Below the pieces are notes generated by a model. The model made no database searches and was not told where the DNA came from. It saw only the letters and a list, made by a program, of their open reading frames with translations. Below are positions 34,265 to 43,588 of a DNA stretch of 64,000 nt, in pieces (the stretch's first letter is position 1; each line of letters opens with the position of its first letter). The stretch comes from Streptococcus sp. 29887 (GTDB lineage: Bacteria; Bacillota; Bacilli; Lactobacillales; Streptococcaceae), in assembly GCF_032595075.1 (NCBI RefSeq), contig NZ_CP118735.1:1764001-1828000 (forward strand), read 5' to 3'. The position numbers and the translations under genes were made by a program.

Positions 34265-35725
34265 ATGACAGTTTTTACAGATGACAGTTTAACCCTGCAT
34301 ACCGATCTTTACCAGATCAATATGATGCAGGTCTATTTTAATCAAAAGATCCACAATAAACATGCCGTGTTTGAAGTCTATTTCCGTTCTCAGCCCTTTA
34401 AAAATGGCTATGCCGTCTTTGCTGGTTTGGAGCGTGTAGTAGAATACCTCAACACTCTTTCCTTCAGCCAGACAGATATTGACTATTTGACTGAATTAGG
34501 CTATCCCAAGGATTTCCTGGATTATTTGGCAAATCTAGAAATGAACTTGACCGTTCGTTCTGCCAAGGAAGGTGACCTGGTCTATGCCAACGAGCCTATC
34601 ATGCAGATTGAAGGACCACTTGCCCAGTGCCAGTTGATTGAAACAGCTATTCTCAATATCGTCAACTACCAAACCCTGATTGCTACCAAGGCCCGTCGTA
34701 TCAAGGCAGTGATAGAAGATGAAATGCTGATGGAATTTGGTACCCGTCGTGCCCAAGAAATGGATGCTGCCATTTGGGGCACCCGCGCAGCCTTTATCGG
34801 TGGTGCTTCTGCCACTTCCAATGTCCGAGCAGGTAAAATCTTCGGCATTCCTGTTGCTGGTACCCATGCCCATGCCCTAGTCCAAACCTACGGCGATGAT
34901 TACAAGGCTTTCAAGGCCTACGCTGAAACCCATCACGACTGTGTTTTCTTGGTAGATACCTATGATACCCTTCGAATCGGTGTTCCTGCCGCCATAAAAG
35001 TTGCCAAGGAAATGGGCGATAAGATTAACTTCAAAGGAGTGCGGATTGATTCTGGTGATATGGCCTATATTTCCAAGAAGGTCCGTCAACAGTTGGATGA
35101 GGCTGGTTTCACTGAGGCAAAAATCTACGCGTCCAATGACCTGGATGAAAATACCATCCTCAACCTCAAAATGCAAAAGGCAAAAATTGATGTCTGGGGA
35201 GTGGGCACTAAGTTGATCACCGCCTATGACCAACCAGCCTTGGGGGCTGTCTATAAGATTGTATCCATCGAAGATGAAGACGGAAGCATGCGAGATACCA
35301 TCAAACTGTCTTCAAACGTGGAAAAAGTATCGACACCTGGCAAAAAACAAGTCTGGCGCATCACCTCAAAAGAAAAGGGCAAGTCAGAAGGCGACTATAT
35401 CACCTTTGCGGATACGGATGTCAGCCAAATGGACAGCATTTATATGTTCCATCCAACCTATACCTACATCAACAAGACCGTTGAAAACTTCGACGCCCGT
35501 CCCCTCCTTATTCCAATTTTTGAAGAGGGCAAGCAAGTCTATGAATTACCAAGTCTAGCGGAAATTCAAGCCTATGCCAACCAAGAATTTGACAAGCTCT
35601 GGGACGAATACAAACGTGTCCTCAACCCTCAACTCTATCCAGTTGACCTGGCCCAAGATGTCTGGGATAACAAGATGAACATCATCAATCGCATTCGCAA
35701 ACAAAGCCAAGCCAAATCCATCTAA
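34265..35725 (+). CDS. pncB: Nicotinate phosphoribosyltransferase
   Basis: 486 aa. Family landmarks: TDLYQINMMQVYF near the N-terminus, EFGTRRAQEMDAAIWGTRAA, FIGGASATSNVRAGK, the phosphoribosylated His region VAGTHAHALVQTYGD and FKGVRIDSGDMAYIS. It converts nicotinate and PRPP to nicotinate mononucleotide with ATP hydrolysis, the entry of the Preiss-Handler salvage route. AAAGGAGAAAGCT precedes the ATG. nadE follows 12 bases after its stop, an NAD salvage operon. Confidence 0.95.
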   Translation: MTVFTDDSLTLHTDLYQINMMQVYFNQKIHNKHAVFEVYFRSQPFKNGYAVFAGLERVVEYLNTLSFSQTDIDYLTELGYPKDFLDYLANLEMNLTVRSAKEGDLVYANEPIMQIEGPLAQCQLIETAILNIVNYQTLIATKARRIKAVIEDEMLMEFGTRRAQEMDAAIWGTRAAFIGGASATSNVRAGKIFGIPVAGTHAHALVQTYGDDYKAFKAYAETHHDCVFLVDTYDTLRIGVPAAIKVAKEMGDKINFKGVRIDSGDMAYISKKVRQQLDEAGFTEAKIYASNDLDENTILNLKMQKAKIDVWGVGTKLITAYDQPALGAVYKIVSIEDEDGSMRDTIKLSSNVEKVSTPGKKQVWRITSKEKGKSEGDYITFADTDVSQMDSIYMFHPTYTYINKTVENFDARPLLIPIFEEGKQVYELPSLAEIQAYANQEFDKLWDEYKRVLNPQLYPVDLAQDVWDNKMNIINRIRKQSQAKSI

Positions 35726-35737
35726 GAAAGGTAGCCA

Positions 35738-36562
35738 ATGACCCTACAAGAAACCATTATCAAGGAACTAGGTGTCAAGCCAAGCATTGACCCAAATGAA
35801 GAAATCCGTCGCTCCATCGACTTTCTCAAAGACTATCTGAAAAAACATCCCTTTTTGAAAACCTACGTTTTAGGTATTTCGGGCGGTCAGGACTCAACCT
35901 TAGCAGGACGATTGGCCCAGCTGACCATGGAAGAAATGCGGGCGGAAACAGGTGACGACTCCTACCAATTTATCGCTATCCGTCTACCTTACGGTGTGCA
36001 GGCTGACGAGTCTGACGCCCAAGCAGCCCTCGCCTTTATCCAACCAGATGTCAGCCTAACCATCAACATCAAGGAATCTACAGATGCTATGGCAGCGGCT
36101 GTCAATGCAAATGGACTTTCTATGTCTGATTTTAATAAGGGAAATGCTAAAGCCCGCATGCGCATGATTGCCCAGTATGCAGTTGCCGGCGAACGCAAAG
36201 GGGCTGTGATTGGAACCGACCATGCCGCTGAAAATATCACTGGCTTCTTTACCAAGCACGGTGATGGCGGTGCAGATATCCTGCCCCTCTTCCGCCTTAA
36301 CAAGCGTCAAGGTAAACAACTTCTAGCAGCCTTGGGAGCAGATGAAAAACTCTACCTCAAAGTCCCTACTGCAGACTTGGAAGAAGACAAACCAGGCCTT
36401 GCTGATGAAGTCGCTCTCGGTGTTACCTATAACCAAATCGACGACTATCTCGAAGGCAAGACCATCGCCCCTCAAGCCCAAACCATTATCGAAGGATGGT
36501 GGAATAAAACAGCCCACAAACGCCACTTACCAATCACGATTTTTGATGACTTTTGGAAATAA
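35738..36562 (+). CDS. nadE: NAD synthetase, ammonia-dependent
   Basis: 274 aa, the size of the ammonia-using form without glutaminase domain. The PP-loop [14 protein letters not shown] (46-59) binds [36 protein letters not shown] and [17 protein letters not shown] are the conserved NAD-site blocks. It makes NAD from deamido-NAD, ATP and NH3. AGAAAGGT precedes the ATG. Second gene of the pncB operon. Confidence 0.96.
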   Translation: MTLQETIIKELGVKPSIDPNEEIRRSIDFLKDYLKKHPFLKTYVLGISGGQDSTLAGRLAQLTMEEMRAETGDDSYQFIAIRLPYGVQADESDAQAALAFIQPDVSLTINIKESTDAMAAAVNANGLSMSDFNKGNAKARMRMIAQYAVAGERKGAVIGTDHAAENITGFFTKHGDGGADILPLFRLNKRQGKQLLAALGADEKLYLKVPTADLEEDKPGLADEVALGVTYNQIDDYLEGKTIAPQAQTIIEGWWNKTAHKRHLPITIFDDFWK

Positions 36563-36565
36563 AAT

Positions 36566-36806
36566 TGACCCCTGACCGTATTCAATCGTCAGGGGTTTTG
36601 TATAGTCTAAACAGAAAATTCCTCTCTGTAAGATAAGGAGAGGAAAGTACGAAACGGACTGGGTGGTAATGGACACTGACTAGGGGAGGCCATACCTCTA
36701 TCTCCAGATATACGGAGATGCACGATAAATTGGTCCGTATTCTAAAAGGATTTATTTAAGATAAAATCCTTCACTCCTTGAAAGCGATAAGATTTATCTT
36801 AAATTA
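36566..36806 (-). ncRNA. Candidate structured small RNA, about 240 nt
   Basis: A perfect-spacing promoter on the minus strand (36813-36841) points into 240 bp without coding frames that end at the strong hairpin 36569-36595. The transcript would have many stems: AAGGATTT/AAATCCTT with an A/T-rich core (about 36749-36774), ATCTCC/GGAGAT (36701-36720), GAGG/CCTC (36686-36699), CGGAC/GTCCG (about 36655-36737) and CCTCTC/GAGAGG (36622-36645). I could not match it to RNase P, tmRNA, 6S, SRP RNA, T-box or tracrRNA. Expression and class are inference. Confidence 0.5.
36567..36600. terminator. Terminator after nadE, also usable by the antisense unit
   Basis: CCCCTGAC (36569-36576) and GTCAGGGG (36588-36595) form a GC-rich stem, followed by TTTTG on the plus strand and TCAATTTTATTT on the minus strand. 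Confidence 0.8.
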
Positions 36807-36812
36807 CCTACA

Positions 36813-36841
36813 ATTATACGTTATTATTTACAATAAGTCAA
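36813..36841 (-). promoter_or_regulatory. Promoter of the candidate small RNA
   Basis: On the minus strand TTGACT (36836-36841), a 17-bp spacer and TATAAT (36813-36818), one of the best promoter matches in the window. No reading frame follows downstream. Confidence 0.7.
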
Positions 36842-36886
36842 TTGTTTTTTCTAAATTTTCAGAATACTCTGGATAATCACCAGAGA

Positions 36887-37414
36887 TTACTTATCTAGTT
36901 TACAATCCATAATAGTATGAATAAAACAACGATAGAGGCCATAAGCCAAAACACCGCCTAAGGTATTTGTCCAGAGGTCATCCACTTCAAACACTCGCCC
37001 CGCATCAATGAGTAAGTCTAGCAAGAGTTGGGTACACTCGATAAACAGGCTCATAAAAAAACTATACCGTATAACTGCTTTAAGGCTCCGCCATTTTTCA
37101 AAAAGGAAAAGGAGAAGAAAAACCAGAGGGAAGAGTAGAAAAATATTGGTGAAGTTCTGCAAGAATATCCAGCCCAGATCTGCTAGGCTATCTACCTTAT
37201 CACCGTTGACAATACTATTAAAGGGAGTGGGGAGTAGATAGAGTCGGCCAATCTGAATAATGCCTGGTGTGGAAAAGTCTTTGTATTGAGGGTACCAGGT
37301 CTGAGGAAGAAAACAGAGTAAAACAATAGCCAGAGCATAGGCCCCAGCTAAGCTTTTACAAATTTGTCTTCCTAGCTTGGTCAAGTCTCCATCTGCTTGG
37401 AAGAATGTTCTCAT
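36887..37414 (-). CDS. VanZ-like family membrane protein
   Basis: 175 aa. Four or so membrane segments ([72 protein letters not shown]) and the VanZ motifs SLFIECTQ and [21 protein letters not shown]. VanZ-like proteins are linked to low-level glycopeptide (teicoplanin) tolerance; the biochemical role is unknown. The start at 37414 overlaps the rlmN stop by four bases (ATGA), so it is coupled to rlmN; a longer in-frame opening into rlmN is disregarded. Confidence 0.85.
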   Translation of the reverse strand: MRTFFQADGDLTKLGRQICKSLAGAYALAIVLLCFLPQTWYPQYKDFSTPGIIQIGRLYLLPTPFNSIVNGDKVDSLADLGWIFLQNFTNIFLLFPLVFLLLFLFEKWRSLKAVIRYSFFMSLFIECTQLLLDLLIDAGRVFEVDDLWTNTLGGVLAYGLYRCFIHTIMDCKLDK

Positions 37415-38523
37415 GCTCCAATACCTGCCTTGGCTTTGGCTGCTGCAATGCGAGCACGCGCCTTTTCGCGATCTTTCTTGAGCGTATTGGAACGCAACTG
37501 ACCACATGCCGCATCAATATCTGTACCATGTTCCTGACGAACGACACAGTTGACCCCATTTTTCTTCAAAACATCAAAGAAAGCCAGGGTCCGCTCTCTA
37601 GTTGAACGGCTATACTGGTCATGCTCACTAACCGGGTTGTATGGAATAAGGTTGATATAAGACAATTTACGGATATTCTTGGTCAAATCAGCCAATTCTT
37701 GCGCCTGTTCAACCCCATCGTTGACCTCATTAAGCATGATATACTCAAAGGTCACACGGCGGTTGGTAACCTTGATATAGTCCTCGATTGCCTCGAACAA
37801 GACCTCGATTGGATAACGGCGGTTGATCCGCATGATGCTGGAACGAAGGTCGTTATTGGGCGCGTGGAGAGAAACTGCCAAGTTGACCTGAACACCTTCA
37901 CGTGCAAAGTCACGAATTTTTGGTGCCAAACCAGAAGTCGAAACCGTAATGTGACGGGCCCCAATTGCCAAGCCCTTGTCGTCATTAACCACACGCAAGA
38001 AGGTCATGACATTGTCATAGTTGTCAAGCGGCTCACCGATACCCATGACAACGATATGGCTGACGCGCTCATTCTGATTACGCTCATCTAGGTATTTCTG
38101 CACCAACATAATCTGAGCCACAATTTCACCACTGGTCAAATCCCGTTGCTTAGGAATCAAACCAGAAGCACAGAAGGTACAACCAATATTGCAACCTACC
38201 TGAGTGGTTACACAGACTGACAGACCATAATGCTGGTGCATGAGAACTGTTTCAATCAGCATGCCATCTGGCAATTCAAATAGGTATTTGATAGTACCGT
38301 CCTTAGACTCCTGTACAATCCGTTGTTTGAGTGGGTTGACCACAAAGTTTTCTTCCAATTTTTCAATCAAAGACTTGGGCAAGTTGGTCATTTCCGCAAA
38401 GGACTGGACACGGGAACGATAGAGCCATTCCCAAATCTGTGTTGCACGGAATTTCTTTTCCCCATTTTCTAAAATCCAATCCACAAGATTGGCTTGACTA
38501 AAGGCATAAATTGATGGTTTCAT
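37411..38523 (-). CDS. rlmN: 23S rRNA (adenine-2503-C2) and tRNA methyltransferase RlmN
   Basis: 370 aa. The radical SAM motif [12 protein letters not shown] (CxxxCxxC, about 118-125) is preceded by the family N-terminal helical domain, and [28 protein letters not shown] and the C-terminal [14 protein letters not shown] with its methyl-carrying Cys complete the RlmN pattern. It methylates A2503 of 23S rRNA and A37 of some tRNAs. GGGAG precedes the ATG. Promoter-side neighbour is yutD; vanZ overlaps its end. Confidence 0.95.
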   Translation of the reverse strand: MKPSIYAFSQANLVDWILENGEKKFRATQIWEWLYRSRVQSFAEMTNLPKSLIEKLEENFVVNPLKQRIVQESKDGTIKYLFELPDGMLIETVLMHQHYGLSVCVTTQVGCNIGCTFCASGLIPKQRDLTSGEIVAQIMLVQKYLDERNQNERVSHIVVMGIGEPLDNYDNVMTFLRVVNDDKGLAIGARHITVSTSGLAPKIRDFAREGVQVNLAVSLHAPNNDLRSSIMRINRRYPIEVLFEAIEDYIKVTNRRVTFEYIMLNEVNDGVEQAQELADLTKNIRKLSYINLIPYNPVSEHDQYSRSTRERTLAFFDVLKKNGVNCVVRQEHGTDIDAACGQLRSNTLKKDREKARARIAAAKAKAGIGA

Positions 38524-38531
38524 GTTTCTCC

Positions 38532-39173
38532 CTACTTCTGACGGATAACAAAGCTACGCTTAGCCTCATTCATCTCTCGATTATTTTCTTTACGGTCACG
38601 CTTCTGACTACGCTCCGTCTGACTAGCCTTGGCACCCGCATTTTTCATAGTAAAATGACGCTGTTCCGGCTGCTTGTTCTGCTGCTTCCCTTTTTTCTGA
38701 CGGTCATTGCGACTATTCTTACTTTCCTTTGGCGCAATCGGCTCCGTCCGCTGCTGATTTCTGTTGCGATTACGAGAACGACTCCGCTTACGACGAGGTC
38801 TGTCCTCCTCCTCAACAGGTAAGTCCTGCGGATTTGGATTGGCTAAGACGAAATAAGCACAACCAAAATTACAGAATTCCGTCAAATAATCATCCAAACG
38901 ACTGATTTTAGAGTCAGACTTAACAGTCTTATCATCCTTATAAAAGCCCTTCAAACGCAGTTGCTCATTGCCCCAATCGCCGACAATATAGTCAAACTTG
39001 AGCATCAACTGTGAAAAACGCTGACCGAAAATAGTCTGGTCAAAAGCCTCTTTATAGTCTTCCACAAGGTCTAGTTCAATATTTTCAGATACAACCTTGT
39101 CCCCTACTCGAGCAAAACTAGGTCCAGGATACTTGTTGTAGTTATACATTTCTGGTGAAATATCTTTTTTCAT
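38532..39173 (-). CDS. YutD-family protein with a long basic low-complexity tail
   Basis: 213 aa. Residues 1-120 form the YutD (DUF1027) domain ([20 protein letters not shown] ... [17 protein letters not shown]). From about 125 on, the chain is an Arg/Lys/Asn/Gln-rich disordered tail ([18 protein letters not shown] and similar) that suggests RNA binding. The B. subtilis protein is much shorter; such tails occur in streptococcal members. GGAGGATTC precedes the ATG. It lies eight bases upstream of rlmN in the same direction. Confidence 0.85.
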   Translation of the reverse strand: MKKDISPEMYNYNKYPGPSFARVGDKVVSENIELDLVEDYKEAFDQTIFGQRFSQLMLKFDYIVGDWGNEQLRLKGFYKDDKTVKSDSKISRLDDYLTEFCNFGCAYFVLANPNPQDLPVEEEDRPRRKRSRSRNRNRNQQRTEPIAPKESKNSRNDRQKKGKQQNKQPEQRHFTMKNAGAKASQTERSQKRDRKENNREMNEAKRSFVIRQK

Positions 39174-39303
39174 GAATCCTCCAATCTTGTAAAATATTCA
39201 TACAAATCAATTCTATCTAACCCTACTATTATATCACGATTTGAACTGAAATTCTTCTAGTTTAGGTTATCAAAGAAATTTCAGACAATTTTAATGAAAT
39301 AGC

Positions 39304-39328
39304 AAAAAGGACGAATTACTCGCCCTTT
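39304..39328 (-). terminator. Terminator of sepM
   Basis: AAAGGGCGA and TTCGTCCTTT (minus strand) pair around a short loop that includes the sepM stop, followed by TTTTTGC. Confidence 0.6.
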
Positions 39329-40365
39329 GTTGTCTTCAAATAGTCAATGGCGTCCTGAGCCGTCTTGACAGGCACAACTTCAATGTCCAAACCTGCCTTT
39401 TCAGCAGCTTCTTTAGCCTCTTCATAGTTGGTTTTAGCTCTTGGATCCTCTTTCAAGATCTCCTCATCAACTGGATTGTTGGGAACAAAGAAGATACTTG
39501 CTCCAGCCTTGGCTGCAGATAATACCTTCTTATCTGCTCCACCAATATCACCAACACTACCATCCTGCTCAATGGTTCCAGTTCCTGCAATCACGCGCCC
39601 ATCACGCAAGGTTGGATCAGCCAGTTGCGTATAGATAGCAAGGGTAAACATAAGACCAGCACTTGGGCCACCGATATTGCCAGTTTGGAATTCAATCGGC
39701 ACTGAACTCTTCACTTCCGTATGGTCAACTAGAGTAATCCCGATCCCGTTTTTACCATTTGAAAGCTTGATAATTTGCCCATCCGCTGATTTTTCTTGTC
39801 CACCGCTGACATAACCAACGGTCACATCACTGCCCAATTCCAAACTGCTGACATATTTAATCAGGTCTGGTGAGGATTCAAAGGTTTTTCCATTGATGCT
39901 GACAACAGTGTCCGCAATATTGAGAATTTCCTTAAAAGTTGAATCTTCGGCCAAAGCTAGAACGTAAACCCCGAAGAAATCCATGCTGACCTCTTTACCA
40001 GCCAAGGTCAAACCTTGGTACTTGGCCATATTTTGCGAAGTCTCCATGTAGAACTGGGCAATGCGGAAGTATTCCTCGCTATCTGCCCCACCTGTCATCT
40101 CCTCTGCTGAACTAACACTTGTGTAAGGGTCAAACTGGGCCGCCAAGAGTTGCAGAGCTGTTGCCTGATGGACTGAAACGTAGGTAAAATTGTAAGAACC
40201 AGTTTCCTTGTCTTCTTGGTCATTGACCGTCAAAACCTGACGAATATCCGAAGCCCCTCCCGGCTTTTCCAGATAGTATGGCAGGGGTACAAAGACCGTA
40301 AACCAAATCAATAAAGTACCTAAGACAATGGAGCTAATCAGTAGTAATTTCTTATTTTTCTTCAT
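39316..40365 (-). CDS. sepM: SepM-like PDZ/Lon-type pheromone-processing serine protease
   Basis: 349 aa. N-terminal signal-anchor ([20 protein letters not shown]), a PDZ region (about 130-210; [20 protein letters not shown]) and a Lon-like peptidase domain with the Ser in [16 protein letters not shown] and the Lys in [17 protein letters not shown]. In S. mutans SepM trims the competence pheromone CSP outside the cell. Here it probably acts on secreted or membrane peptides. GAGGAG lies before the ATG, inside the end of coaD (14-bp overlap). Confidence 0.88.
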   Translation of the reverse strand: MKKNKKLLLISSIVLGTLLIWFTVFVPLPYYLEKPGGASDIRQVLTVNDQEDKETGSYNFTYVSVHQATALQLLAAQFDPYTSVSSAEEMTGGADSEEYFRIAQFYMETSQNMAKYQGLTLAGKEVSMDFFGVYVLALAEDSTFKEILNIADTVVSINGKTFESSPDLIKYVSSLELGSDVTVGYVSGGQEKSADGQIIKLSNGKNGIGITLVDHTEVKSSVPIEFQTGNIGGPSAGLMFTLAIYTQLADPTLRDGRVIAGTGTIEQDGSVGDIGGADKKVLSAAKAGASIFFVPNNPVDEEILKEDPRAKTNYEEAKEAAEKAGLDIEVVPVKTAQDAIDYLKTTKGE

Positions 40366-40840
40366 TCTTTTTTATCTCCTCACTGACAACTTGGGGAACA
40401 TAGGGACTAATATCTTGCTGATAATGAATCAATTCTCTGATTTGACTAGAAGATATATTCCGATACTCCGGTTTAGACATGAGATAAACCGTTTCAAGTT
40501 CCGGAGCTAGTTGGCGATTAAAATAGTCAAAATTAGCCTCATATTCAAGGTCAATTCCATTACGGAGACCTCGAACGATATGACTAACCCGTCGCTCACG
40601 GGCCACATCAACCACCAATTCCTGACCAGCTAAAAAGACCTCAATCTTCTCGTTTTCCTCAAAAACTTTTTGTAGAAGGGCTAGACGCTCCTGCCCTGTA
40701 AACAAACCTATTTTATTGGGATTGAAAAAAATACCCACATAAAGCTTATCAAACAGGCCACTTGCTCGCTTGATGATATCCAGATGCCCATTGGTAATGG
40801 GGTCAAAGGATCCTGTGAACATTCCTATCTTATCTGACAT
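40352..40840 (-). CDS. coaD: Phosphopantetheine adenylyltransferase
   Basis: 162 aa, standard size. The nucleotidyl transferase motif [18 protein letters not shown] (TxGH near 17-18) and ISSSQIREL near 130 mark CoaD. It adenylates 4'-phosphopantetheine in CoA synthesis. It overlaps rsmD upstream by 11 bases and sepM downstream by 14, the conserved rsmD-coaD-sepM order of streptococci and other Firmicutes. Confidence 0.96.
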   Translation of the reverse strand: MSDKIGMFTGSFDPITNGHLDIIKRASGLFDKLYVGIFFNPNKIGLFTGQERLALLQKVFEENEKIEVFLAGQELVVDVARERRVSHIVRGLRNGIDLEYEANFDYFNRQLAPELETVYLMSKPEYRNISSSQIRELIHYQQDISPYVPQVVSEEIKKNEEK

Positions 40841-41369
40841 AGACTGTTACCTTACTAATTCCATAGATTTTTTCTTTCCAAATGCCCAGCTCTGCTATTT
40901 CCTCCGGAAGAGAAACTGCCTTATCTGTCTCGCAAACCACCATGACCTCTTGGGACAAAAGCTGGCGCTGACACAGCTCAGTAATATCTGCGACGATATC
41001 CTCAGCAGCATAGGGAGGGTCCAGAAAGACCAGGTCGAAGGATCCGCTCAAGTGAGCCAAAGCCTGCTTGGCTTCCATGGATAAAAGCTGAAACTTGCTG
41101 TCTTCCTTGGTCATACGGATATTATCGCGGATAATAGCTTGCGCTCTCCGATCACGCTCGACCAGAACTGCAGCCTCCATGCCGCGAGAAACAGCCTCGA
41201 TAGACAAACCGCCACTTCCTGCATAGAGGTCCAAGACTCGACCACCCTCAAAATAAGGACCAATCATATTGAACATGGCTCCACGGACCTTGTCCGATGT
41301 GGGCCTAGTTGTCTTACCCTCTAAAGTTTTTAGCGGTCGTCCGCCATAAATTCCTGATACAATTCTCAT
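40830..41369 (-). CDS. rsmD: 16S rRNA (guanine-966-N2)-methyltransferase RsmD
   Basis: 179 aa. [25 protein letters not shown] is the family N-terminus; [18 protein letters not shown] binds SAM and [11 protein letters not shown] is the catalytic DPPY motif. The ATG at 41369 begins MRIVSG, the usual start; 14 further in-frame codons upstream are not needed. There is no Shine-Dalgarno, and an extended -10 ends seven bases before the ATG. Confidence 0.94.
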   Translation of the reverse strand: MRIVSGIYGGRPLKTLEGKTTRPTSDKVRGAMFNMIGPYFEGGRVLDLYAGSGGLSIEAVSRGMEAAVLVERDRRAQAIIRDNIRMTKEDSKFQLLSMEAKQALAHLSGSFDLVFLDPPYAAEDIVADITELCQRQLLSQEVMVVCETDKAVSLPEEIAELGIWKEKIYGISKVTVYVR

Positions 41370-41376
41370 AAAGAAT

Positions 41377-41385
41377 ATTATAACA
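41377..41385 (-). promoter_or_regulatory. Extended -10 promoter directly before rsmD
   Basis: On the minus strand TGTTATAAT (TATAAT at 41377-41382), then seven bases, then ATG. Transcription would begin at the start codon. Confidence 0.6.
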
Positions 41386-41413
41386 AAAAAACGACTGGAC
41401 AGCTCAATCAAAC

Positions 41414-41440
41414 TAAAAAAAGGAGATTGCTCTCCTTTTA
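41414..41440 (-). terminator. Terminator of the Ser/Thr-rich surface protein gene
   Basis: AAAAGGAGA and TCTCCTTTT pair around a four-base loop; the minus strand ends in seven T. Confidence 0.8.
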
Positions 41441-41441
41441 T

Positions 41442-42203
41442 CTATGGATTATCTGTAGATGATGTTGCTGGCGTTTCACTTGCAACTGGACTTTCTGCGC
41501 TAGTTTCAGTAGCAGTTGACGCTTCCGTCACTGGTGTTTCCACAACTGGTGTTTCACTGACCTCGGACACAGGAGTTGTACTAGTTTCTGTTTGGCTAGC
41601 AGGTGGAGTGTAAGTCGTCGTAGCATTTGGGCTACTATAGGTATTTTGTGCCGGAGCTATGTAGGTATTGGTTTCTGCCTGATAAGTCGTTTCTTCCTGG
41701 TAGGCAGTTTCTTCTTGATAAACTTCCTCTTCAGATACCGTGCTTGTTGCTGTTACAACCTCTTCTGTCACTTCACTGCTAGTCGAACTTGCTGAGGAAC
41801 CGTTCCTTTCAGCTTCTAATTTCTTAGCTGCCTCAGCCCTAATCAATTCAGCCTGTAATCTAGCTTTAGTCTGGGCATCCGTCAAATTATCTGCTGCAAC
41901 CTTTACCTTATCAATTCTGGTCTGTAGCTCTTGCTTTTTAATAGCCGATTTCAATTTATCAACTGCAGCTTGAGCTGCTTCTAATTTCTCCTTGCTAGGA
42001 TTTCCTTCAAGCGCAATCACAGCATTCTCTGCCGCCTTATAGGCAGGATCTTCGCTAACAAGTTCTTGTCTAGCTACCGAAGTTTCCGTTTTTGTCTGAG
42101 TTCCTTTATACCAGCTTGCAACTAAACTAATCAGCAAGACAAGTACCATAAAGGCAATAATACCCATTTCTGCTGGTGACAATTTTTCAAATTTTCTATT
42201 CAT
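41442..42203 (-). CDS. Membrane-anchored Ser/Thr/Glu-rich surface protein, uncharacterised
   Basis: 253 aa. One membrane helix (about 13-33, GIIAFMVLVLLISLVASWY), then a helical coiled-coil stretch of about 90 residues (KAAENAVIALEGNPSKEKLE and onward) that resembles FIVAR-like wall modules, then a low-complexity region of Tyr-Gln-Glu repeats (VYQEETAYQEETTYQAET) and a Ser/Thr/Pro/Val-rich tail ending SSTDNP. No LPxTG motif, so it stays anchored by its N-terminus with the rest outside. Function unknown. The second ATG of an ATGATG pair is chosen for its spacing from AAGGA. Confidence 0.75.
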   Translation of the reverse strand: MNRKFEKLSPAEMGIIAFMVLVLLISLVASWYKGTQTKTETSVARQELVSEDPAYKAAENAVIALEGNPSKEKLEAAQAAVDKLKSAIKKQELQTRIDKVKVAADNLTDAQTKARLQAELIRAEAAKKLEAERNGSSASSTSSEVTEEVVTATSTVSEEEVYQEETAYQEETTYQAETNTYIAPAQNTYSSPNATTTYTPPASQTETSTTPVSEVSETPVVETPVTEASTATETSAESPVASETPATSSTDNP

Positions 42204-42275
42204 CATTCGTTCCTTATGCTATCTGGTAGGTCAAAAAGGTTTGCCTCCCCTACCACTCACTCTAGACCTGCTATT

Positions 42276-42662
42276 CTATTTAGCAGTCTTTACTTTTCCA
42301 TTCCAGCCATTCAAACCGTAACTTAGAATGTAGATTTCATTAAAACCTTGTTTCTTCAAATGAAGGGCTGCTGGTGTCACTAATTGCCCACGATCATTTT
42401 CATACATCAAAACAGGCTTGTCCTTACGTAAAGCTGCTGTTGATTGGCGTAATTGCTGGTAGGGAATATTTCTGGCACCCAGAATATGCTTGCGACCGAA
42501 CTCACTTGGATCTCGTAGGTCAATCAGCTGACCTCCATGAATTTTCTCTGCAAAGGCAGCATTGTCAATGACTGTCGCTGCTTGACGCAATCTCCAATAA
42601 TTAAAGCCCATCCACGAACCTAAAATGACGACAAAAACAATAAATACCCACAAGGTTTCCAC
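42276..42662 (-). CDS. Membrane-anchored rhodanese-like protein lacking the catalytic Cys
   Basis: 128 aa. An N-terminal helix (LWVFIVFVVILGSWMGFNYW) anchors a rhodanese domain: GGQLIDLRDPSEFGRKHILG, ARNIPYQQL, and a C-terminal ILSYGLNGWNGKV. In the active-site loop, where active rhodaneses have Cys-x-x-G, it reads VLMYENDRGQL, without Cys. It is thus more likely a binding module than a sulfurtransferase. It follows yqgQ with a one-base overlap. Confidence 0.85.
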   Translation of the reverse strand: METLWVFIVFVVILGSWMGFNYWRLRQAATVIDNAAFAEKIHGGQLIDLRDPSEFGRKHILGARNIPYQQLRQSTAALRKDKPVLMYENDRGQLVTPAALHLKKQGFNEIYILSYGLNGWNGKVKTAK

Positions 42663-42880
42663 TACTTACTCTCCTTCAACTTCTGATACTCTAATTCCAA
42701 ACGATGTTCCCGTCGCAAAACCAATTCGGCCTCCATGTAGTCCAATCTATCCAGAAGACCTGCCTGATAGACCCGATTGAGCTCTATCTGCATCATCTCA
42801 ATGTCATACAAACGATTGCCCATATAGATGATTATACCAAAACGTTTTAGCAACTGTTGTACATCGTATAGTCGTTTCAT
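42662..42880 (-). CDS. YqgQ-family small protein
   Basis: 72 aa (DUF910). Helical protein: KRLYDVQQLLKRFGIIIYMGN, RLYDIEMMQIELNRVYQAGLL, DRLDYMEAELVLRREHRLE. The B. subtilis YqgQ structure is a three-helix bundle proposed to bind nucleic acid; the role is unknown. The ATG at 42880 is the conserved start and has no Shine-Dalgarno; a promoter ends seven bases upstream. Usually found next to a glucokinase, but here it precedes a rhodanese gene. Confidence 0.85.
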   Translation of the reverse strand: MKRLYDVQQLLKRFGIIIYMGNRLYDIEMMQIELNRVYQAGLLDRLDYMEAELVLRREHRLELEYQKLKESK

Positions 42881-42887
42881 ATATAAA

Positions 42888-42916
42888 ATTTTAGCAGAAT
42901 ATCCGAAGATTTTCAA
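42888..42916 (-). promoter_or_regulatory. Promoter of yqgQ, apparently leaderless
   Basis: On the minus strand TTGAAA (42911-42916), a 17-bp spacer, extended -10 TGCTAAAAT (TAAAAT at 42888-42893), then seven bases and ATG. Confidence 0.7.
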
Positions 42917-42956
42917 TACATAAACTCAATCGGTCTTGTCATTTTTTAAGCCAAAA

Positions 42957-42983
42957 AAGATTGGGTTCTAGCCCAATCTCATT
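42957..42983 (-). terminator. Terminator of the ABC/two-component operon
   Basis: AGATTGGG (42958-42965) and CCCAATCT (42972-42979), followed by TTTTTTGG on the minus strand. Confidence 0.85.
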
Positions 42984-42985
42984 CG

Positions 42986-43588
42986 TTATGCTATCCAGCC
43001 CTTTTCCTGTGCCACCTTAACAGCAGCGGTGCGGTTTTCGGCACCTAGCTTGGACAGGATAGAGGTCATGTAGTTTCGGACCGTCCCATCAGACAGATAA
43101 AGCTGGCTGGCGATCTCCTTATTGGACAAGCCATCTGCCACCAGCTTAAGTAGCTGACTTTCTTGGGCTGTCAAAGGACTGCGTTGGGTCAGGAGAATGT
43201 CCATCAATTCTGGTGAATATTCCTTTCGCCCCGCCAAGACCGTTTCAATAGTCCGCATGAGGTCTGCGATGGAACGTTCCTTGAGCACATAGGCATCCAC
43301 ATCTGCCTTGACTGCCCGCTCGAAATAGCCCGGTCGCTTGAAGGTGGTCATGATGACAACCTTGACAGGCAAGGCTTGCCCCCGCACCCATTCCAAGACA
43401 TCTAGGCCCGTCTTTTCAGGCATTTCTATATCTAAGAGCACCACATCTACTGGCTCTTTTTCCAAAAGAGCAATGGCCTGACTGCCGTTTTCTGCCTGTA
43501 AAACAGCCTCAACCGCATCTTGAAAACCCAAGAGCTGACAGAGGGCATCCCGCAGCATTGCTTGATCTTCTGCGACTAAGATTCTCAT
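42986..43588 (-). CDS. NarL/LuxR-type response regulator
   Basis: 200 aa. Receiver domain with acidic pocket (VAEDQ) and phospho-acceptor Asp53 in [14 protein letters not shown]; Lys near 102; then a LuxR helix-turn-helix, [20 protein letters not shown] and [20 protein letters not shown]. Like DesR/YvfU regulators. The ATG overlaps the stop of the kinase gene by four bases, so kinase and regulator are co-translated. With the ABC genes upstream it is the output of a membrane-stress or peptide-sensing module. Confidence 0.92.
   Translation of the reverse strand: MRILVAEDQAMLRDALCQLLGFQDAVEAVLQAENGSQAIALLEKEPVDVVLLDIEMPEKTGLDVLEWVRGQALPVKVVIMTTFKRPGYFERAVKADVDAYVLKERSIADLMRTIETVLAGRKEYSPELMDILLTQRSPLTAQESQLLKLVADGLSNKEIASQLYLSDGTVRNYMTSILSKLGAENRTAAVKVAQEKGWIA

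Noticed and set aside
36600..36750. Plus-strand GAGAGGAAAGTACG, similar to the GAGGAAAGTCC motif of RNase P RNA, and GGGTGGTAA, similar to a T-box motif
   Set aside because: The second RNase P block and the expected length are missing, the T-box consensus is only partly matched, no stem I or regulated gene follows on this strand, and the better promoter is on the other strand.
36749..36800. CiaR-type TTTAAG repeat near the candidate small RNA
   Set aside because: Only single TTTAAG copies are present; the required direct repeat with a five-base spacer is absent.
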